NCBI RefSeq assembly: GCF_002549775.1
Contig: NZ_NMTR01000021.1
Location: 186,001-250,000 of the forward strand
Reading direction: 5' to 3'
DNA length: 64,000 nt
Source of the DNA: Faecalibacterium langellae
GTDB taxonomy: Bacteria > Bacillota > Clostridia > Oscillospirales > Ruminococcaceae
The position numbers were made by a program, and so were the translations under genes. The notes under the pieces are model-generated. The model was not told the DNA's origin. It made no database searches and was given only the letters and a program-made list of their open reading frames with translations. Shown in pieces: positions 1 through 8,431 of this stretch (position 1 is the first letter of the stretch; the number at the start of each line of letters is the position of its first letter).

Positions 1-47
1 AGATCTTCGCACAGGGCGAGAAAATAGCGCAGCTGCTGGATGGTCAT
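1..47 (-). CDS. LysR-family transcriptional regulator, N-terminal fragment (cut by window edge)
   Basis: Only the first 15 codons lie in the window. They read MTIQQLRYFLALCED, the typical opening of a LysR winged-helix domain (family knowledge: xxLRYFLAVxE). A GAGAGGGA ribosome site sits about five bases upstream of the ATG at 47. The gene points left, divergent from the flavin lipoprotein gene that starts at 199, with about 150 bases between them. LysR regulators commonly control the divergent neighbour, so this protein is a candidate regulator of that reductase (inference). Ligand unknown. Confidence 0.7.
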   Translation of the reverse strand, partial: MTIQQLRYFLALCED

Positions 48-198
48 GGCGGTCCCTCTCAAAACGCAAGTTTTACTTGATACCTATAAGGATATTATAT
101 CTTCTTTTCCTTTGCTTGTAAATGTGATAAATTTAACAAGAAAGGCAAAGAAATTTTGCTCATACGCACAAAAGAAGAAAAGGAAGGAATCACACACC

Positions 199-2184
199 AT
201 GGAAAAGATCTCCCGCAAAGGCTTTCTGAAGATCGCCGCCGCAGCCGCCATGAGCGGTGTCACCGCAGCCGGTCTGGCCGCCTGCAACGCTGCCGGCAGC
301 TCCACCGCTGCTTCGTCCGGTGCCGCTGGCATCTACACCCCCGGCACCTACACCGCCACCGCCAAGGGCATGAGCGAGATCACCGCCACCGTCACCTTCG
401 ACGCCACCAGCATCACCAAGGTGGAGCTGGACCTCTCCGGCGAGACCGACAGCATCGGCCAGGCCGCCAAGGATAAGCTGATCGAGCAGGTGCTGAACGC
501 CCAGACCAGCCAGATCGACGGCGTGACCGGTGCCACTGTCACCAGCAAGGCCGTGCAAAACGCCGTGGCCGACTGCATCCAGCAGGCCAGCGGCGGCGTC
601 ATCAACCCGGCCCAGCAGCCCACCGAGGAAGCTTCTGCCACCGCCGACTGGCTGGGCGAGGAGCCCGAAGTGGCCGAGAGCGATATCAAGAGCACCGTGG
701 ACTGCGAGGTGCTGGTGGTGGGTGCCGGTTCTTCCGGCTGCTTTGCCGCTGCCGCCGCTGCCGAGGCCGGTGCCAAGACCATTCTGATCGAGAAGTTTGG
801 CCACGACATGGCCAGCGGCATCCGCGACACGCTGGCAGCCTGCGGCTCCAAGCAGCAGCAGGAGGACGGCGATGACGTTGCCAAGAAGGACGCCGTGCGC
901 TACCTGTGCGACTGGAGCCAGGGCTACACCCGCCGCAGTCTGGCCCAGGTGTGGGCAGACCGCAGCGGTGAGACCGTCGACTGGTTCACCGATGTGCTGG
1001 CCGAGAGTGGTGTCAGCTTCCGTCATGAGATCGATGAAAAGCGTGACAACGATAACTACAAGGCACTGGACGTGGGCCACAGCACCCAGTATCAGGATTA
1101 TGATGAGCATCTGACCATGGATGCCGTGCTCAAGCACGCTGAGGCCGACGGTCTGGAAGTGCAGTACGAGATCACCATGGTCAAGCTGGAAAAGGATGGC
1201 GACCGCGTCACCGGCCTGATCGCCAAGAATGCGGATGGCGAGTATGTGCGCTACAACGCTTCCAAGGGCGTCATCCTGGCCTGCGGCGGCTACAGCGGCA
1301 ACGACACGATGATGAACGCCCTGCAGCCCCAGAGCGTGGAGCAGACCTGCATCAACTACTCCAAGCCCGGTGCCAAGGGCGACGGCATCAAGGCCTGCCT
1401 GTGGGCCGGTGCCATCATGGACACCACCCACACCTCCATGATCTTTGACCGCGGTGCCATCAAGCCCGACCAGACCGGCGAGTACGGCAAGGCCAGCGAC
1501 GGTGCCCTGTTCTGGATGGGCAGCCAGCCGTTCCTGAAGGTGAACCTGAACGGTGAGCGCTTTATGAACGAGTATATGCCCTACGATCTGGTGCTGCATG
1601 CCGCCGCCAGCCAGCCATACCACACCTACTGCACTGTGTGGGACAGCAAGTATGCCGAGGACTGCGAGCGCTTTGCCACCCATGGCTGCAGCCGCCTGTA
1701 TCCCCATGTGAACGGCACCGACCCGGTGTTCCCGATGGGTTACATCCAGATGCTGAACGCCGACCTGCAGGAGCAGGGCTACATCGTGGAAGCCGACACC
1801 ATTGAGGAACTGGCTGAAAAGCTGGGCCTGCCGGTGGACACCTTCACTGCCACTGTGGACCGCTACAACGAGCTGGCCGCCAAGGGCGAGGATGAGGACT
1901 TCGGCAAGGAGGATTACCGCCTGTCCACCCTGAGCGAAGCACCCTTCTACGGTGTGCGTCAGGCCGGCGGCTACCTCATCTGCACCATAGACGGCATCCA
2001 GATCGACGACAACATGCACGCCATCGACCACGACTTCAAGGCCATCCCGGGCCTGTACGTCATCGGTGACATGAGCGGCAACTACTTCTCCGGCAGCTAC
2101 CCCTGCCTGATGGCCGGTGCCGCTGCAGGCCGCAGTGCCACCTTTGGCCGCTTTGCCGGTCAGAACGCCGCCGCAGGTATCTGA
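199..2184 (+). CDS. FMN-binding, FAD-dependent fumarate/urocanate-reductase-like lipoprotein
   Basis: A 661-residue secreted flavoprotein. Residues 1-29 form a signal peptide with twin positive residues and the lipobox LAAC, so Cys29 is probably lipidated and the protein faces outward. Residues about 44-125 are an FMN_bind domain with TGAT at 110-113; Thr113 fits the site that ApbE flavinylates covalently in this family. From about 170 onward there is an FAD_binding_2 fold with the dinucleotide motif VLVVGAGSSGCFAA and the C-terminal GDMSGNYFSGSYPCLMAG segment seen in soluble fumarate, urocanate and methacrylate reductases. The true acceptor cannot be told from sequence. Start chosen at 199 because of AAGGAAGGA ten bases upstream; the in-frame extension to 40 has no ribosome site and would bury the signal peptide. 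A close paralog lies at 3037-5037. No apbE is in the window. Confidence 0.88.
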   Translation: MEKISRKGFLKIAAAAAMSGVTAAGLAACNAAGSSTAASSGAAGIYTPGTYTATAKGMSEITATVTFDATSITKVELDLSGETDSIGQAAKDKLIEQVLNAQTSQIDGVTGATVTSKAVQNAVADCIQQASGGVINPAQQPTEEASATADWLGEEPEVAESDIKSTVDCEVLVVGAGSSGCFAAAAAAEAGAKTILIEKFGHDMASGIRDTLAACGSKQQQEDGDDVAKKDAVRYLCDWSQGYTRRSLAQVWADRSGETVDWFTDVLAESGVSFRHEIDEKRDNDNYKALDVGHSTQYQDYDEHLTMDAVLKHAEADGLEVQYEITMVKLEKDGDRVTGLIAKNADGEYVRYNASKGVILACGGYSGNDTMMNALQPQSVEQTCINYSKPGAKGDGIKACLWAGAIMDTTHTSMIFDRGAIKPDQTGEYGKASDGALFWMGSQPFLKVNLNGERFMNEYMPYDLVLHAAASQPYHTYCTVWDSKYAEDCERFATHGCSRLYPHVNGTDPVFPMGYIQMLNADLQEQGYIVEADTIEELAEKLGLPVDTFTATVDRYNELAAKGEDEDFGKEDYRLSTLSEAPFYGVRQAGGYLICTIDGIQIDDNMHAIDHDFKAIPGLYVIGDMSGNYFSGSYPCLMAGAAAGRSATFGRFAGQNAAAGI

Positions 2185-2214
2185 TAAGTTTCCTTTCGAA
2201 AAAAAAGCGATAAC

Positions 2215-2256
2215 AAAAGATGGGCTCCGCCGTTTTCTGGCAGAGCCCATCTTTTT
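2215..2256. terminator. Bidirectional intrinsic terminator
   Basis: An imperfect hairpin (AGATGGGCTC paired with GAGCCCATCT) is flanked by A-rich sequence on the left and TTTTT on the right. It lies between converging genes and can serve both. Confidence 0.85.
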
Positions 2257-2258
2257 GC

Positions 2259-2804
2259 TTATTTTGCCGCGCCGATGCGCTTTTTAAAGCCCTCCCACAG
2301 GGCGACCACCCGCTCCCGGGGCAGGAAATAGTTCACCAGCAGCGCGACGATGACGCCGATGGTGGTGTCCAGAATGCGGTTCAGTGCGTAGCTGACGTAG
2401 GTCTCCACCGGGGTGGAGTAGAGCACGATGCACAGCACCACCCCGCCTGGCTGCACGCCGCCCGGCCAGAAATACTGGCACAGCAAAATCAGAATGACGG
2501 TGGCGATGCCCAGCAGCACGGCCAGCAGCATGCTGTGCCCGCCCTGCGGATAAAAGTGCAGGTACACCCAGAACACGGCAATGGACAGCAGGCCGCCGAT
2601 CAGGGTGCCGAACAGGCGGTTGCCGCCGTTCTTGATGGAATCCGGCATGTCGGTGCCCATGCCGAAGATGACGCCGATGCAGGCAAAGGCCGGGTTGCGG
2701 CCGATCAGGCAGTAGACCATGGCCACCAGCATGGCCGTGACCGAGGTCTTGATATTGCGCCAGCCCACATGCAGGCGGAAATCCGAGCGCGGAAATTCAG
2801 GCAT
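2259..2804 (-). CDS. FUSC/ArAE-like aromatic-acid-exporter-type membrane protein
   Basis: A 181-residue integral membrane protein. After a short soluble start (MPEFPRSDFRLHVGW) come about four hydrophobic helices, including TLIGGLLSIAVFWVYL and VLLGIATVILILLCQYF, ending in a basic tail. The arrangement, and the GTLIGG motif after a GNRLFGT turn, resemble the N-terminal membrane half of the aromatic acid exporter / FUSC superfamily; the cytoplasmic half of longer members is absent. The start at 2804 leaves the GGAGG site seven bases upstream; an ATG at 2810 is too close to it. The gene is monocistronic, converging with the upstream reductase. The substrate is unknown, and the family call rests on pattern recognition alone. 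Confidence 0.6.
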   Translation of the reverse strand: MPEFPRSDFRLHVGWRNIKTSVTAMLVAMVYCLIGRNPAFACIGVIFGMGTDMPDSIKNGGNRLFGTLIGGLLSIAVFWVYLHFYPQGGHSMLLAVLLGIATVILILLCQYFWPGGVQPGGVVLCIVLYSTPVETYVSYALNRILDTTIGVIVALLVNYFLPRERVVALWEGFKKRIGAAK

Positions 2805-2924
2805 ATCCATTCCTCCCCAAAGCAAAACTGAACAGATACTAAGAATCTTTGCTTGTATACAATAGCACGAACGCAGGCCCGCTTCAAGAGAAAAATGCCG
2901 AAATTCCACGAAAAATGCAAAAAT

Positions 2925-2969
2925 GAAGGCACGGCAGCCCTCCCTTGCGGAGAAAGCTGCCGTGCCTTC
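2925..2969 (-). terminator. Intrinsic terminator of the second flavoprotein gene
   Basis: A 14-bp stem (GAAGGCACGGCAGC with its complement) is followed on the minus strand by ATTTTTGCATTTTT. It lies just past the stop codon at 3037. Confidence 0.85.
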
Positions 2970-3036
2970 TATGAGAAAAAAGAAAAAAGAAGAAAGAAAA
3001 AAGAAAAAAGCTTTAGAGAGTCAGCCGGTCAAGAGC

Positions 3037-5037
3037 TCAGATGCCCTCGGTGGCTGCAATGCGGCCTGCGCGGCGGCCGAAGGTAACGGTACGGCCGCAG
3101 GCTGCGCCGGTGGACAGGTTGGGGTAGGTGCCGGAGAAGTATCCGCCGGAGTCGTTGCCCACAACATACAGGCCCGGGATGGGGTCGTTGTTGGTATCCA
3201 CGGCGTTCATGTTCAGGTCAATCTGAATGCCGTCCATGGTGCACAGGATGTAGCCGGTGTTCTTTGCGCCGTAGAAGGGAGCAGTGCGGATGGCGCTCAT
3301 GCGGTGGGCTTCCTTGCCGAAGTCCTCGTCCACGCCCTTGTCGTACAGCTCGTTGTAGCGCTCGACGGTTGCTTCCAGCGTGTCAGCGGGCAGGCCCAGC
3401 TTCTCAGCCAGCTCAGCAATGGTGTCGCACTTGAACACGAAGCCGTTCTCCACCAGACCCGGCAGCATGCCGCTCTCAACAGCCTGATAGGGAATGTTGG
3501 GGTCCGCATTGTTCGGGAACGGGAACATGCGGCTGCAGCCATGGGTCTTGAACTCCTGAATATAGGTTGTCCAATCGGAGTCAAAAATGGTATAATGGCA
3601 GTGATCCTTGTTGAACTCGTCGGCGTGCAGGATGCCCTCGTAGGTGCCGGACTCGTTGAAGAAACGCTCGCCCTTGGAGTTGACCTTCAGGAACGGCTGG
3701 CTGCCCATCCAGAAGAAGCCGCTCTCGCCGTTCTCGGTCTGCTCGCGGCCGGGCACTGCGTCGGGCTTCAGGGCGGCGCGGTCGAACATCATCATGCTGT
3801 GGGTGTCATCAAACTTTGCGCCCACCCAGATGCAGGCCTTGATGCCGTCACCGGTAGCACCGGGGATAGAACCGTTGCGGCCCACGATGGCCAGATTCTC
3901 CGGCTGCAGGGCTTCCATCATGTCATAGTTCAGGGAGTAGCCGCCGGTGCAGATGATAACGCCCTTGGAAGCGTTGATGCGGATGTACTTGCCGTCCTCG
4001 TTCTCAGCGATGACGCCGACCACGCGGTCGTTCTCCTTCACCAGCTCCACCATGGGGGTGTTGTACATGAACTCGACGCCGAGACCCGTGGCATAATCGG
4101 TCAGGACCTTTGCACCGTTCAGGGTCTCGCCGGTGCCGTCGTCGGAACCGGTCCAGCGGGGAGAGTGGCCGGTAGCAAAGTGAATGTAGCGGTCGCCGTC
4201 GTCGTCGCCGCCGGCCTCGTGCCACAGCTCCACGCCGCGGTCAGCCAGACGATCGCCGTACCAGTCGATGGTCTCAGCGGACTCCTCGCAGAACAGGCGC
4301 ACCAGGCGCTGGTCGATGTGACCGGCTGCGATCTTGGTCATCTCGGTGATGTAATCGAACTTGTCGATCTTGGTGCCCCATTCCTTCTGGTAACGGCTGT
4401 CGATGGCGCCCAGGTCGTCGCGGATGCCGCCGCTGGTCACCTTGTCGATGACCAGGGTCTTTGCGCCGTTCTCGGCAGCGCTGCAGGCTGCAAACAGGCC
4501 GCCCGTGCCGCCGCCGACCACCAGAACTTCGGTCTCGAAGGTGTCCACGATGTCGCTGTCAGCGATGACGGGAGCGGTGCCCAGCCACTTCGGGGTGCCG
4601 TCGTCCACGGTCTCGGTGGGCTCGTCGGTGGTGGCCAGACCCATGGCCTGCTCAATGCAGCTTGCGGCTGCCTTCTTCACGGCCTTGCTGGTGATGGTGG
4701 CACCGGAAATGCTGTCGATCTCAGAGCTCTGGGCGGCCATCAGTGCTTCCTGGAAGTCCGCAGCGGAATCCACCGCCAGTGCGATGGTCTCCTTGGAGGT
4801 GTCCACCTTCACTTCGGTGATGGCACTGTCGCTGAAGGTCATGGTGACGGTCACGGCACCGGTACCGGTCTCGGTAGCGGTGTAGGTGCCCGGGGTATAG
4901 ATGCCCGCGTTGCCGGAGGCAGCAGGGGTGCTGTCTGCCTTTCCGTTGTTGCAGGCAGCCAGACCGGCAGCCGTCACGCCGGACATGGCAGCCGCCGCAG
5001 CGACTTTCAGAAAGCCCTTACGAGAGAGTTTTTCCAT
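3037..5037 (-). CDS. FMN-binding, FAD-dependent reductase lipoprotein, paralog of the 199-2184 gene
   Basis: A 666-residue protein with the same plan as the gene at 199: signal peptide MEKLSRKGFLKVAAAAAMSG ending in a LAAC lipobox (Cys29), an FMN_bind domain with SGAT at 111-114 (candidate flavinylated Thr114), then an FAD_binding_2 reductase domain with VLVVGGGTGGLFAACSAAENG and the C-terminal GNDSGGYFSGTYPNLSTGAA. The signal peptides of the two paralogs are almost identical while the catalytic halves differ, which suggests the same export route but a different electron acceptor (inference). The start is supported by AAGGAG ten bases upstream. Its promoter (5117-5147) has a 19-bp spacer with an internal dyad, the hallmark of MerR control, and a merR gene is divergent at 5214. 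Confidence 0.88.
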   Translation of the reverse strand: MEKLSRKGFLKVAAAAAMSGVTAAGLAACNNGKADSTPAASGNAGIYTPGTYTATETGTGAVTVTMTFSDSAITEVKVDTSKETIALAVDSAADFQEALMAAQSSEIDSISGATITSKAVKKAAASCIEQAMGLATTDEPTETVDDGTPKWLGTAPVIADSDIVDTFETEVLVVGGGTGGLFAACSAAENGAKTLVIDKVTSGGIRDDLGAIDSRYQKEWGTKIDKFDYITEMTKIAAGHIDQRLVRLFCEESAETIDWYGDRLADRGVELWHEAGGDDDGDRYIHFATGHSPRWTGSDDGTGETLNGAKVLTDYATGLGVEFMYNTPMVELVKENDRVVGVIAENEDGKYIRINASKGVIICTGGYSLNYDMMEALQPENLAIVGRNGSIPGATGDGIKACIWVGAKFDDTHSMMMFDRAALKPDAVPGREQTENGESGFFWMGSQPFLKVNSKGERFFNESGTYEGILHADEFNKDHCHYTIFDSDWTTYIQEFKTHGCSRMFPFPNNADPNIPYQAVESGMLPGLVENGFVFKCDTIAELAEKLGLPADTLEATVERYNELYDKGVDEDFGKEAHRMSAIRTAPFYGAKNTGYILCTMDGIQIDLNMNAVDTNNDPIPGLYVVGNDSGGYFSGTYPNLSTGAACGRTVTFGRRAGRIAATEGI

Positions 5038-5116
5038 GTTGTTCTCCTTTTTCTTCTTGGTACTTCAAACAAGTCGTCAAACTTCCTTCGTGAAAAGTTT
5101 AACTTTGCCATATTTT

Positions 5117-5147
5117 AGTTTACACCTGCGGCAAAGACACAGGTCAA
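5117..5147 (-). promoter_or_regulatory. MerR-type promoter and operator for the flavoprotein gene at 3037-5037
   Basis: On the minus strand TTGACC and TAAACT are separated by 19 bp. The spacer and -35 edge carry the inverted repeat ACCTG-N11-CAGGT (5124-5144). A long spacer with a central dyad is the defining layout of promoters untwisted by MerR-family activators. Confidence 0.75.
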
Positions 5148-5213
5148 GAGGAAAAACGTAAAATATTTGTCAAACGATGTTGTATCCCACAAAACGAAAG
5201 GAGCATTCCTGCC

Positions 5214-6047
5214 ATGTGTGCACGCTTCCGAGACCCGGCCGCCCAGAATTATGCCATCGGCGATTTCGCGAAAAAGGCCGGTGTATCAACGCATTTTCTC
5301 AAGTTTTATGAGGAAAAGGGCATCCTTCACCCCCGGGTGCAGGAGAACGGCTACCGCTACTATGATATCCGGGACGCCAGCCTTGTGCTGGAGTGCTTCC
5401 GCATGAAGAACATGGGCCTTTCGGTGCGGCAGATCGAAAAAGGCATCAACGACTGCACCGAGCAGGAAGTGGCCGAAATGCTGCAGCAGCGGGAAAACGT
5501 GCTCCAAAGCCAGCTCCACGAGCAGCAGATGCACCTGCAGGGCCTGCAGAACCTGCGGGTAGCCCTCAGGTTGTGCGAGCAGGGCGAGTGGAGCGTGCGC
5601 ACCGTGCCGGACGTGTGGTACCTGCCCCACACCATTGGCAAGGAGTTCGTGCAGGACAGCCGCATCTACGACCAGCTGCCCCAGTGGCTGGACTGGATGC
5701 CGGTGGTCACCTCGGCACAGATCGCGCGGGGCAATGACGCCCATGCCGAGCGCATGGAGTGGGGCCTGGGGCTGGAGCAGGCGGAAGCCGCACAGCTGGG
5801 CTTTGCGCCGCAGGAACCGGCCCAGCTGCTGCATCTGGGCCGTGTGCTGGAAATTTATTGCTCCTGGGAGATCCCGGCAGAGCATGGCTCCGAGAAGGGC
5901 TTATACCAATACTGTATGGAGCGCGCCCGGGCGCTGAACCTCGTGCCGGAGCCGGTGATGTTCCGCCGGGTGTTCTGCTACACCGAAAAAGGCGGCACAA
6001 AGCAGGTGCACAATGTGCTGCGGGTGCCGGTGAAGATGGCGGAGTAA
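5214..6047 (+). CDS. MerR-family transcriptional regulator with C-terminal effector-binding-type region
   Basis: A 277-residue cytoplasmic DNA-binding protein. The winged HTH lies at about residues 8-75 (YAIGDFAKKAGVSTHFLKFY, then ENGYRYYDIRDASLVL), followed by a long glutamine-rich coiled coil (about 80-120) and a C-terminal half of about 150 residues resembling a ligand-binding GyrI-like region. The GGAG ribosome site is ten bases upstream of the ATG. The gene is divergent from the flavin lipoprotein reductase at 3037-5037, whose promoter has MerR architecture, so it probably activates that gene in response to a small molecule, perhaps the reductase substrate (inference). No cysteine cluster typical of metal-sensing MerR proteins is evident. 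Confidence 0.85.
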   Translation: MCARFRDPAAQNYAIGDFAKKAGVSTHFLKFYEEKGILHPRVQENGYRYYDIRDASLVLECFRMKNMGLSVRQIEKGINDCTEQEVAEMLQQRENVLQSQLHEQQMHLQGLQNLRVALRLCEQGEWSVRTVPDVWYLPHTIGKEFVQDSRIYDQLPQWLDWMPVVTSAQIARGNDAHAERMEWGLGLEQAEAAQLGFAPQEPAQLLHLGRVLEIYCSWEIPAEHGSEKGLYQYCMERARALNLVPEPVMFRRVFCYTEKGGTKQVHNVLRVPVKMAE

Positions 6048-6168
6048 AATATTTGACGATTTCCCATTTGTTTCTATGGCTTGACACGGATGTGGAATCA
6101 GCGTATCTCTTACAATAAGATCAAGAACGGCAGAACAGGAGAAGATGGGATGGGACTGCTGGAAATAA

Positions 6169-6750
6169 ATGGGTTGTCGCTGGAAATATTATCAGAGCCA
6201 GCTGAAGAAATCTCTGAAAAATAACCTCAACGCATTTGAAAAAGAATCCCTGCTGCAGGATGCATTTGCTGCGGCGGAATGGTTTGATGCCAGCAAGGCG
6301 CTCGGAGAGGTCGCGATAGATTACCGGGTCAAATCCGAGGAGTCGATTTGTTCAAAGTACGAAAGGTACTACCCGGATCGCCCGGTGCTGAAGGTGTTTA
6401 ATGACCTTCTTGGCTTCCGTTCCCTTTGCGCTTCTTATGAGGAAGCTTTGGCATTGTGCGTGCCGCAGATCAAAGTGATCGATATGTCACACGGAAAAGC
6501 AAAGGACGATGGATACCGAGGGGTTCATCTGTATTACCGGAAGGATAACTTCCATTATCCCATTGAGATACAGATCAACACGTTTCTGGACCGACAGCTG
6601 AACGATTGGCTGCACGACTACGTTTACAAAAAGGCGCATCCGGCAGAGGTGGGCGAAAAAATGCGGCAGCTGTACGAACAGGGGCAGATCACAAATTTGG
6701 AAGCATTTAAGGAGGCGCTTGAAGATGTGCTATCTGATCGCCAAAAATAA
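6169..6750 (+). CDS. RelA/SpoT-fold nucleotidyltransferase-like protein, probable N-terminal frameshift
   Basis: The 193-residue frame carries a small-alarmone-synthetase-like fold: KVFNDLLGFRSL (compare DLIGIRI), DDGYRGVHLYYR (compare GYRSIHL) and IEIQINTFLDRQLNDWLH. No HD hydrolase or TGS domain is present. The first 17 or so residues of this frame look unnatural and have no ribosome site. In another frame an ATG at 6150, with AGGAG about eight bases upstream, encodes MGLLEINGLSLEILSEPAEE followed by ISEK and a stop at 6222. If one A of the five-A run 6217-6221 is dropped, that frame joins the long one seamlessly. So the gene may be disabled, mis-sequenced, or frameshifted in use. A small gene overlaps its 3' end. 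Whether it makes (p)ppGpp, or modifies another nucleotide or tRNA, is unknown. Confidence 0.7.
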   Translation: MGCRWKYYQSQLKKSLKNNLNAFEKESLLQDAFAAAEWFDASKALGEVAIDYRVKSEESICSKYERYYPDRPVLKVFNDLLGFRSLCASYEEALALCVPQIKVIDMSHGKAKDDGYRGVHLYYRKDNFHYPIEIQINTFLDRQLNDWLHDYVYKKAHPAEVGEKMRQLYEQGQITNLEAFKEALEDVLSDRQK

Positions 6751-6955
6751 AAACGGACATGGGTGCTATGCATTGAAAACGGCGCACGGCAAGGCCCTTG
6801 TGGAATTGAAGCGCGGGCTGAATAAAGAAGCTGTGCCAAAAGGGGTGCAGCTGGTAACGATCAGTCGACCGAATGCATACGGCGAATATGCGCCGTATCA
6901 TTTTGTGAAGGATGAAGCGGAATTTGCACATGCCGTCCGTGCGCTGTGCAAATAA
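6725..6955 (+). CDS. Small conserved protein overlapping the RelA/SpoT-like gene (DUF6718-like)
   Basis: A 76-residue basic soluble protein beginning MCYLIAKNKNGHGCYALKT. The opening CYLIAK with a following NGHGCYAL segment resembles a small uncharacterised Firmicutes family that I recall as DUF6718 (not verified). The start at 6725 is nine bases after GGAGG; a TTG at 6719 is too close to it. The gene overlaps the upstream RelA/SpoT-fold gene by 26 bases in another frame and is followed by a strong terminator, so the two are co-transcribed and probably coupled in translation. The arrangement, a small protein glued to a small nucleotidyltransferase, is what toxin-antitoxin pairs look like, but no neutralising role is demonstrated. 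Confidence 0.7.
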   Translation: MCYLIAKNKNGHGCYALKTAHGKALVELKRGLNKEAVPKGVQLVTISRPNAYGEYAPYHFVKDEAEFAHAVRALCK

Positions 6956-6966
6956 CAAATAAACAG

Positions 6967-7020
6967 AAAAAACGAGCGCACTGTGGATCACGCATGAAAC
7001 ACAGTGCGCTCGTTTTTTAT
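6967..7020. terminator. Bidirectional intrinsic terminator
   Basis: A long stem (ACGAGCGCACTGTG and its complement) is flanked by AAAAAA and TTTTTT, between converging transcription units. Confidence 0.92.
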
Positions 7021-7039
7021 TGGAATAAATTGGGAAAGC

Positions 7040-8431
7040 TTACCCTTCCGATGCAAAAAATTCTTTGGTCAGCTTGACCACCGTGCCGGAAAGCAGCAGC
7101 AGCGCGATGAGGTTCGGGATGCTCATCAGGCCGTTGAAGGTGTCGGCGATGCTCCACAAAAGGCCCAGGTCTACCGTCGCACCCAGAATGGACACGAAGG
7201 AGTAGACCACGAAAAAGGGCTTTGCCACCTTGTCGCTGCGGCACAGGAACACCAGGAACCGGGAGCCGTACAGGCCCCAGCCGATGATGGTGGAGAAGGC
7301 AAAGCAGCACAGAGCAACAGCGGTGAAGATGGAGGCCCAGCCGCCGTAAGTGGTGGTGAAGCCGCTGATGGTCAGCTCGGCACCGGCAGCGGTGCCGTAG
7401 TTCACGGTGGTGCCGCTGCACAGGATGACCATGGCGGTCAGGGTGCAGATGACGATGGTATCGGCGAACACTTCAAAGATGCCGAACATGCCCTGCTTGG
7501 CCGGCTTTTTGGTGTCGGCGCAGGCGTGGGCGATGGAACCGGTGCCGAGGCCTGCTTCGTTGGAGAAGATGCCGCGGGAGACGCCCTTCTGCATACTGAC
7601 GAACAGGCTGCCGATGGTGCCGCCGGTGAAGGCGGCCGGGTTGAACGCGCCCGCAATGATGGACTCGAACACATAGGGCAGGCGCTCAACGTTCAGCACC
7701 ATGACGCCCAGGGCCAGCACGATGTAGAACAGCGCCATGAAGGGCACCAGCTTCTCGCTGACGCTGCCGATGCGCTTGATGCCGCCCAGCAGCACCATGG
7801 CCACCAGCATGGCCACCAGGATGCCCACCACAAGGTTCAGGGTGGAAAGGGCACCGCCGCCCACCACGCCGTATTCCAGCAGGGCGGTGTCGATGGCGGC
7901 CACGATGGTGTTCACCTGGGTGGCGTTGCCGGTGCCGAACACGGTCAGCACGCCGAACAGCGAGTAGAGCACGGCCAGGAACTGCCAGTTTTTGCTCAGG
8001 CCGTTTTTAATGTAGTACATGGGGCCGCCCACCCACTCGCCGGTCTCGCTGCGCTCGCGGTAGTGCACGGCCAGCGTCACTTCGGCAAACTTGGTGCACA
8101 TGCCCAGCAGCGCCGAACACCACATCCAGAACACGGCACCCGGGCCGCCGATGGCAATGGCACCCGCCACACCCGCGATGTTGCCGGTGCCCACGGTGCC
8201 GGCCAGTGCCGTGCAGACCGCCTGAAACGGGGTCATGGCACCGTCGGAAGCGTCCTTTTTGCGGAACATGCGCCCGATGGTGGTTTTGATGGCGTAGGGG
8301 AATTTGCGGATCTGCAAAAAGCCCGTGCGCACGCTGAGCAGCAATCCCACACCGATGATGCACACCATGGCGGGGATGCCCCAGATAAAGCTGTTGACCG
8401 CCTGATTGACGGCCGTGATCGTTTCGATCAT
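7040..8431 (-). CDS. Sodium:alanine/glycine symporter family (AGCS) protein
   Basis: A 463-residue multi-pass membrane protein of the alanine-or-glycine:cation symporter family. The signature region is present near residue 90 (GTVGTGNIAGVAGAIAIGGP followed by GAVFWMW), as is FSNEAGLGTGSIAHACADT, a typical AGCS loop. It should import a small neutral amino acid with Na+. The start at 8431 (MIETITAVNQAVNSFIWGIP) follows a GAGGATGTGGGA purine stretch; the upstream in-frame extension looks like leader. The gene stands alone between two terminators. Substrate preference between alanine, glycine and others cannot be read from sequence. Confidence 0.9.
   Translation of the reverse strand: MIETITAVNQAVNSFIWGIPAMVCIIGVGLLLSVRTGFLQIRKFPYAIKTTIGRMFRKKDASDGAMTPFQAVCTALAGTVGTGNIAGVAGAIAIGGPGAVFWMWCSALLGMCTKFAEVTLAVHYRERSETGEWVGGPMYYIKNGLSKNWQFLAVLYSLFGVLTVFGTGNATQVNTIVAAIDTALLEYGVVGGGALSTLNLVVGILVAMLVAMVLLGGIKRIGSVSEKLVPFMALFYIVLALGVMVLNVERLPYVFESIIAGAFNPAAFTGGTIGSLFVSMQKGVSRGIFSNEAGLGTGSIAHACADTKKPAKQGMFGIFEVFADTIVICTLTAMVILCSGTTVNYGTAAGAELTISGFTTTYGGWASIFTAVALCCFAFSTIIGWGLYGSRFLVFLCRSDKVAKPFFVVYSFVSILGATVDLGLLWSIADTFNGLMSIPNLIALLLLSGTVVKLTKEFFASEG

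Noticed and set aside
2923-5118. A 731-codon plus-strand frame opposite the second flavoprotein
   Set aside because: It is antisense to a complete lipoprotein reductase with signal peptide and motifs, and spans a terminator and a promoter.
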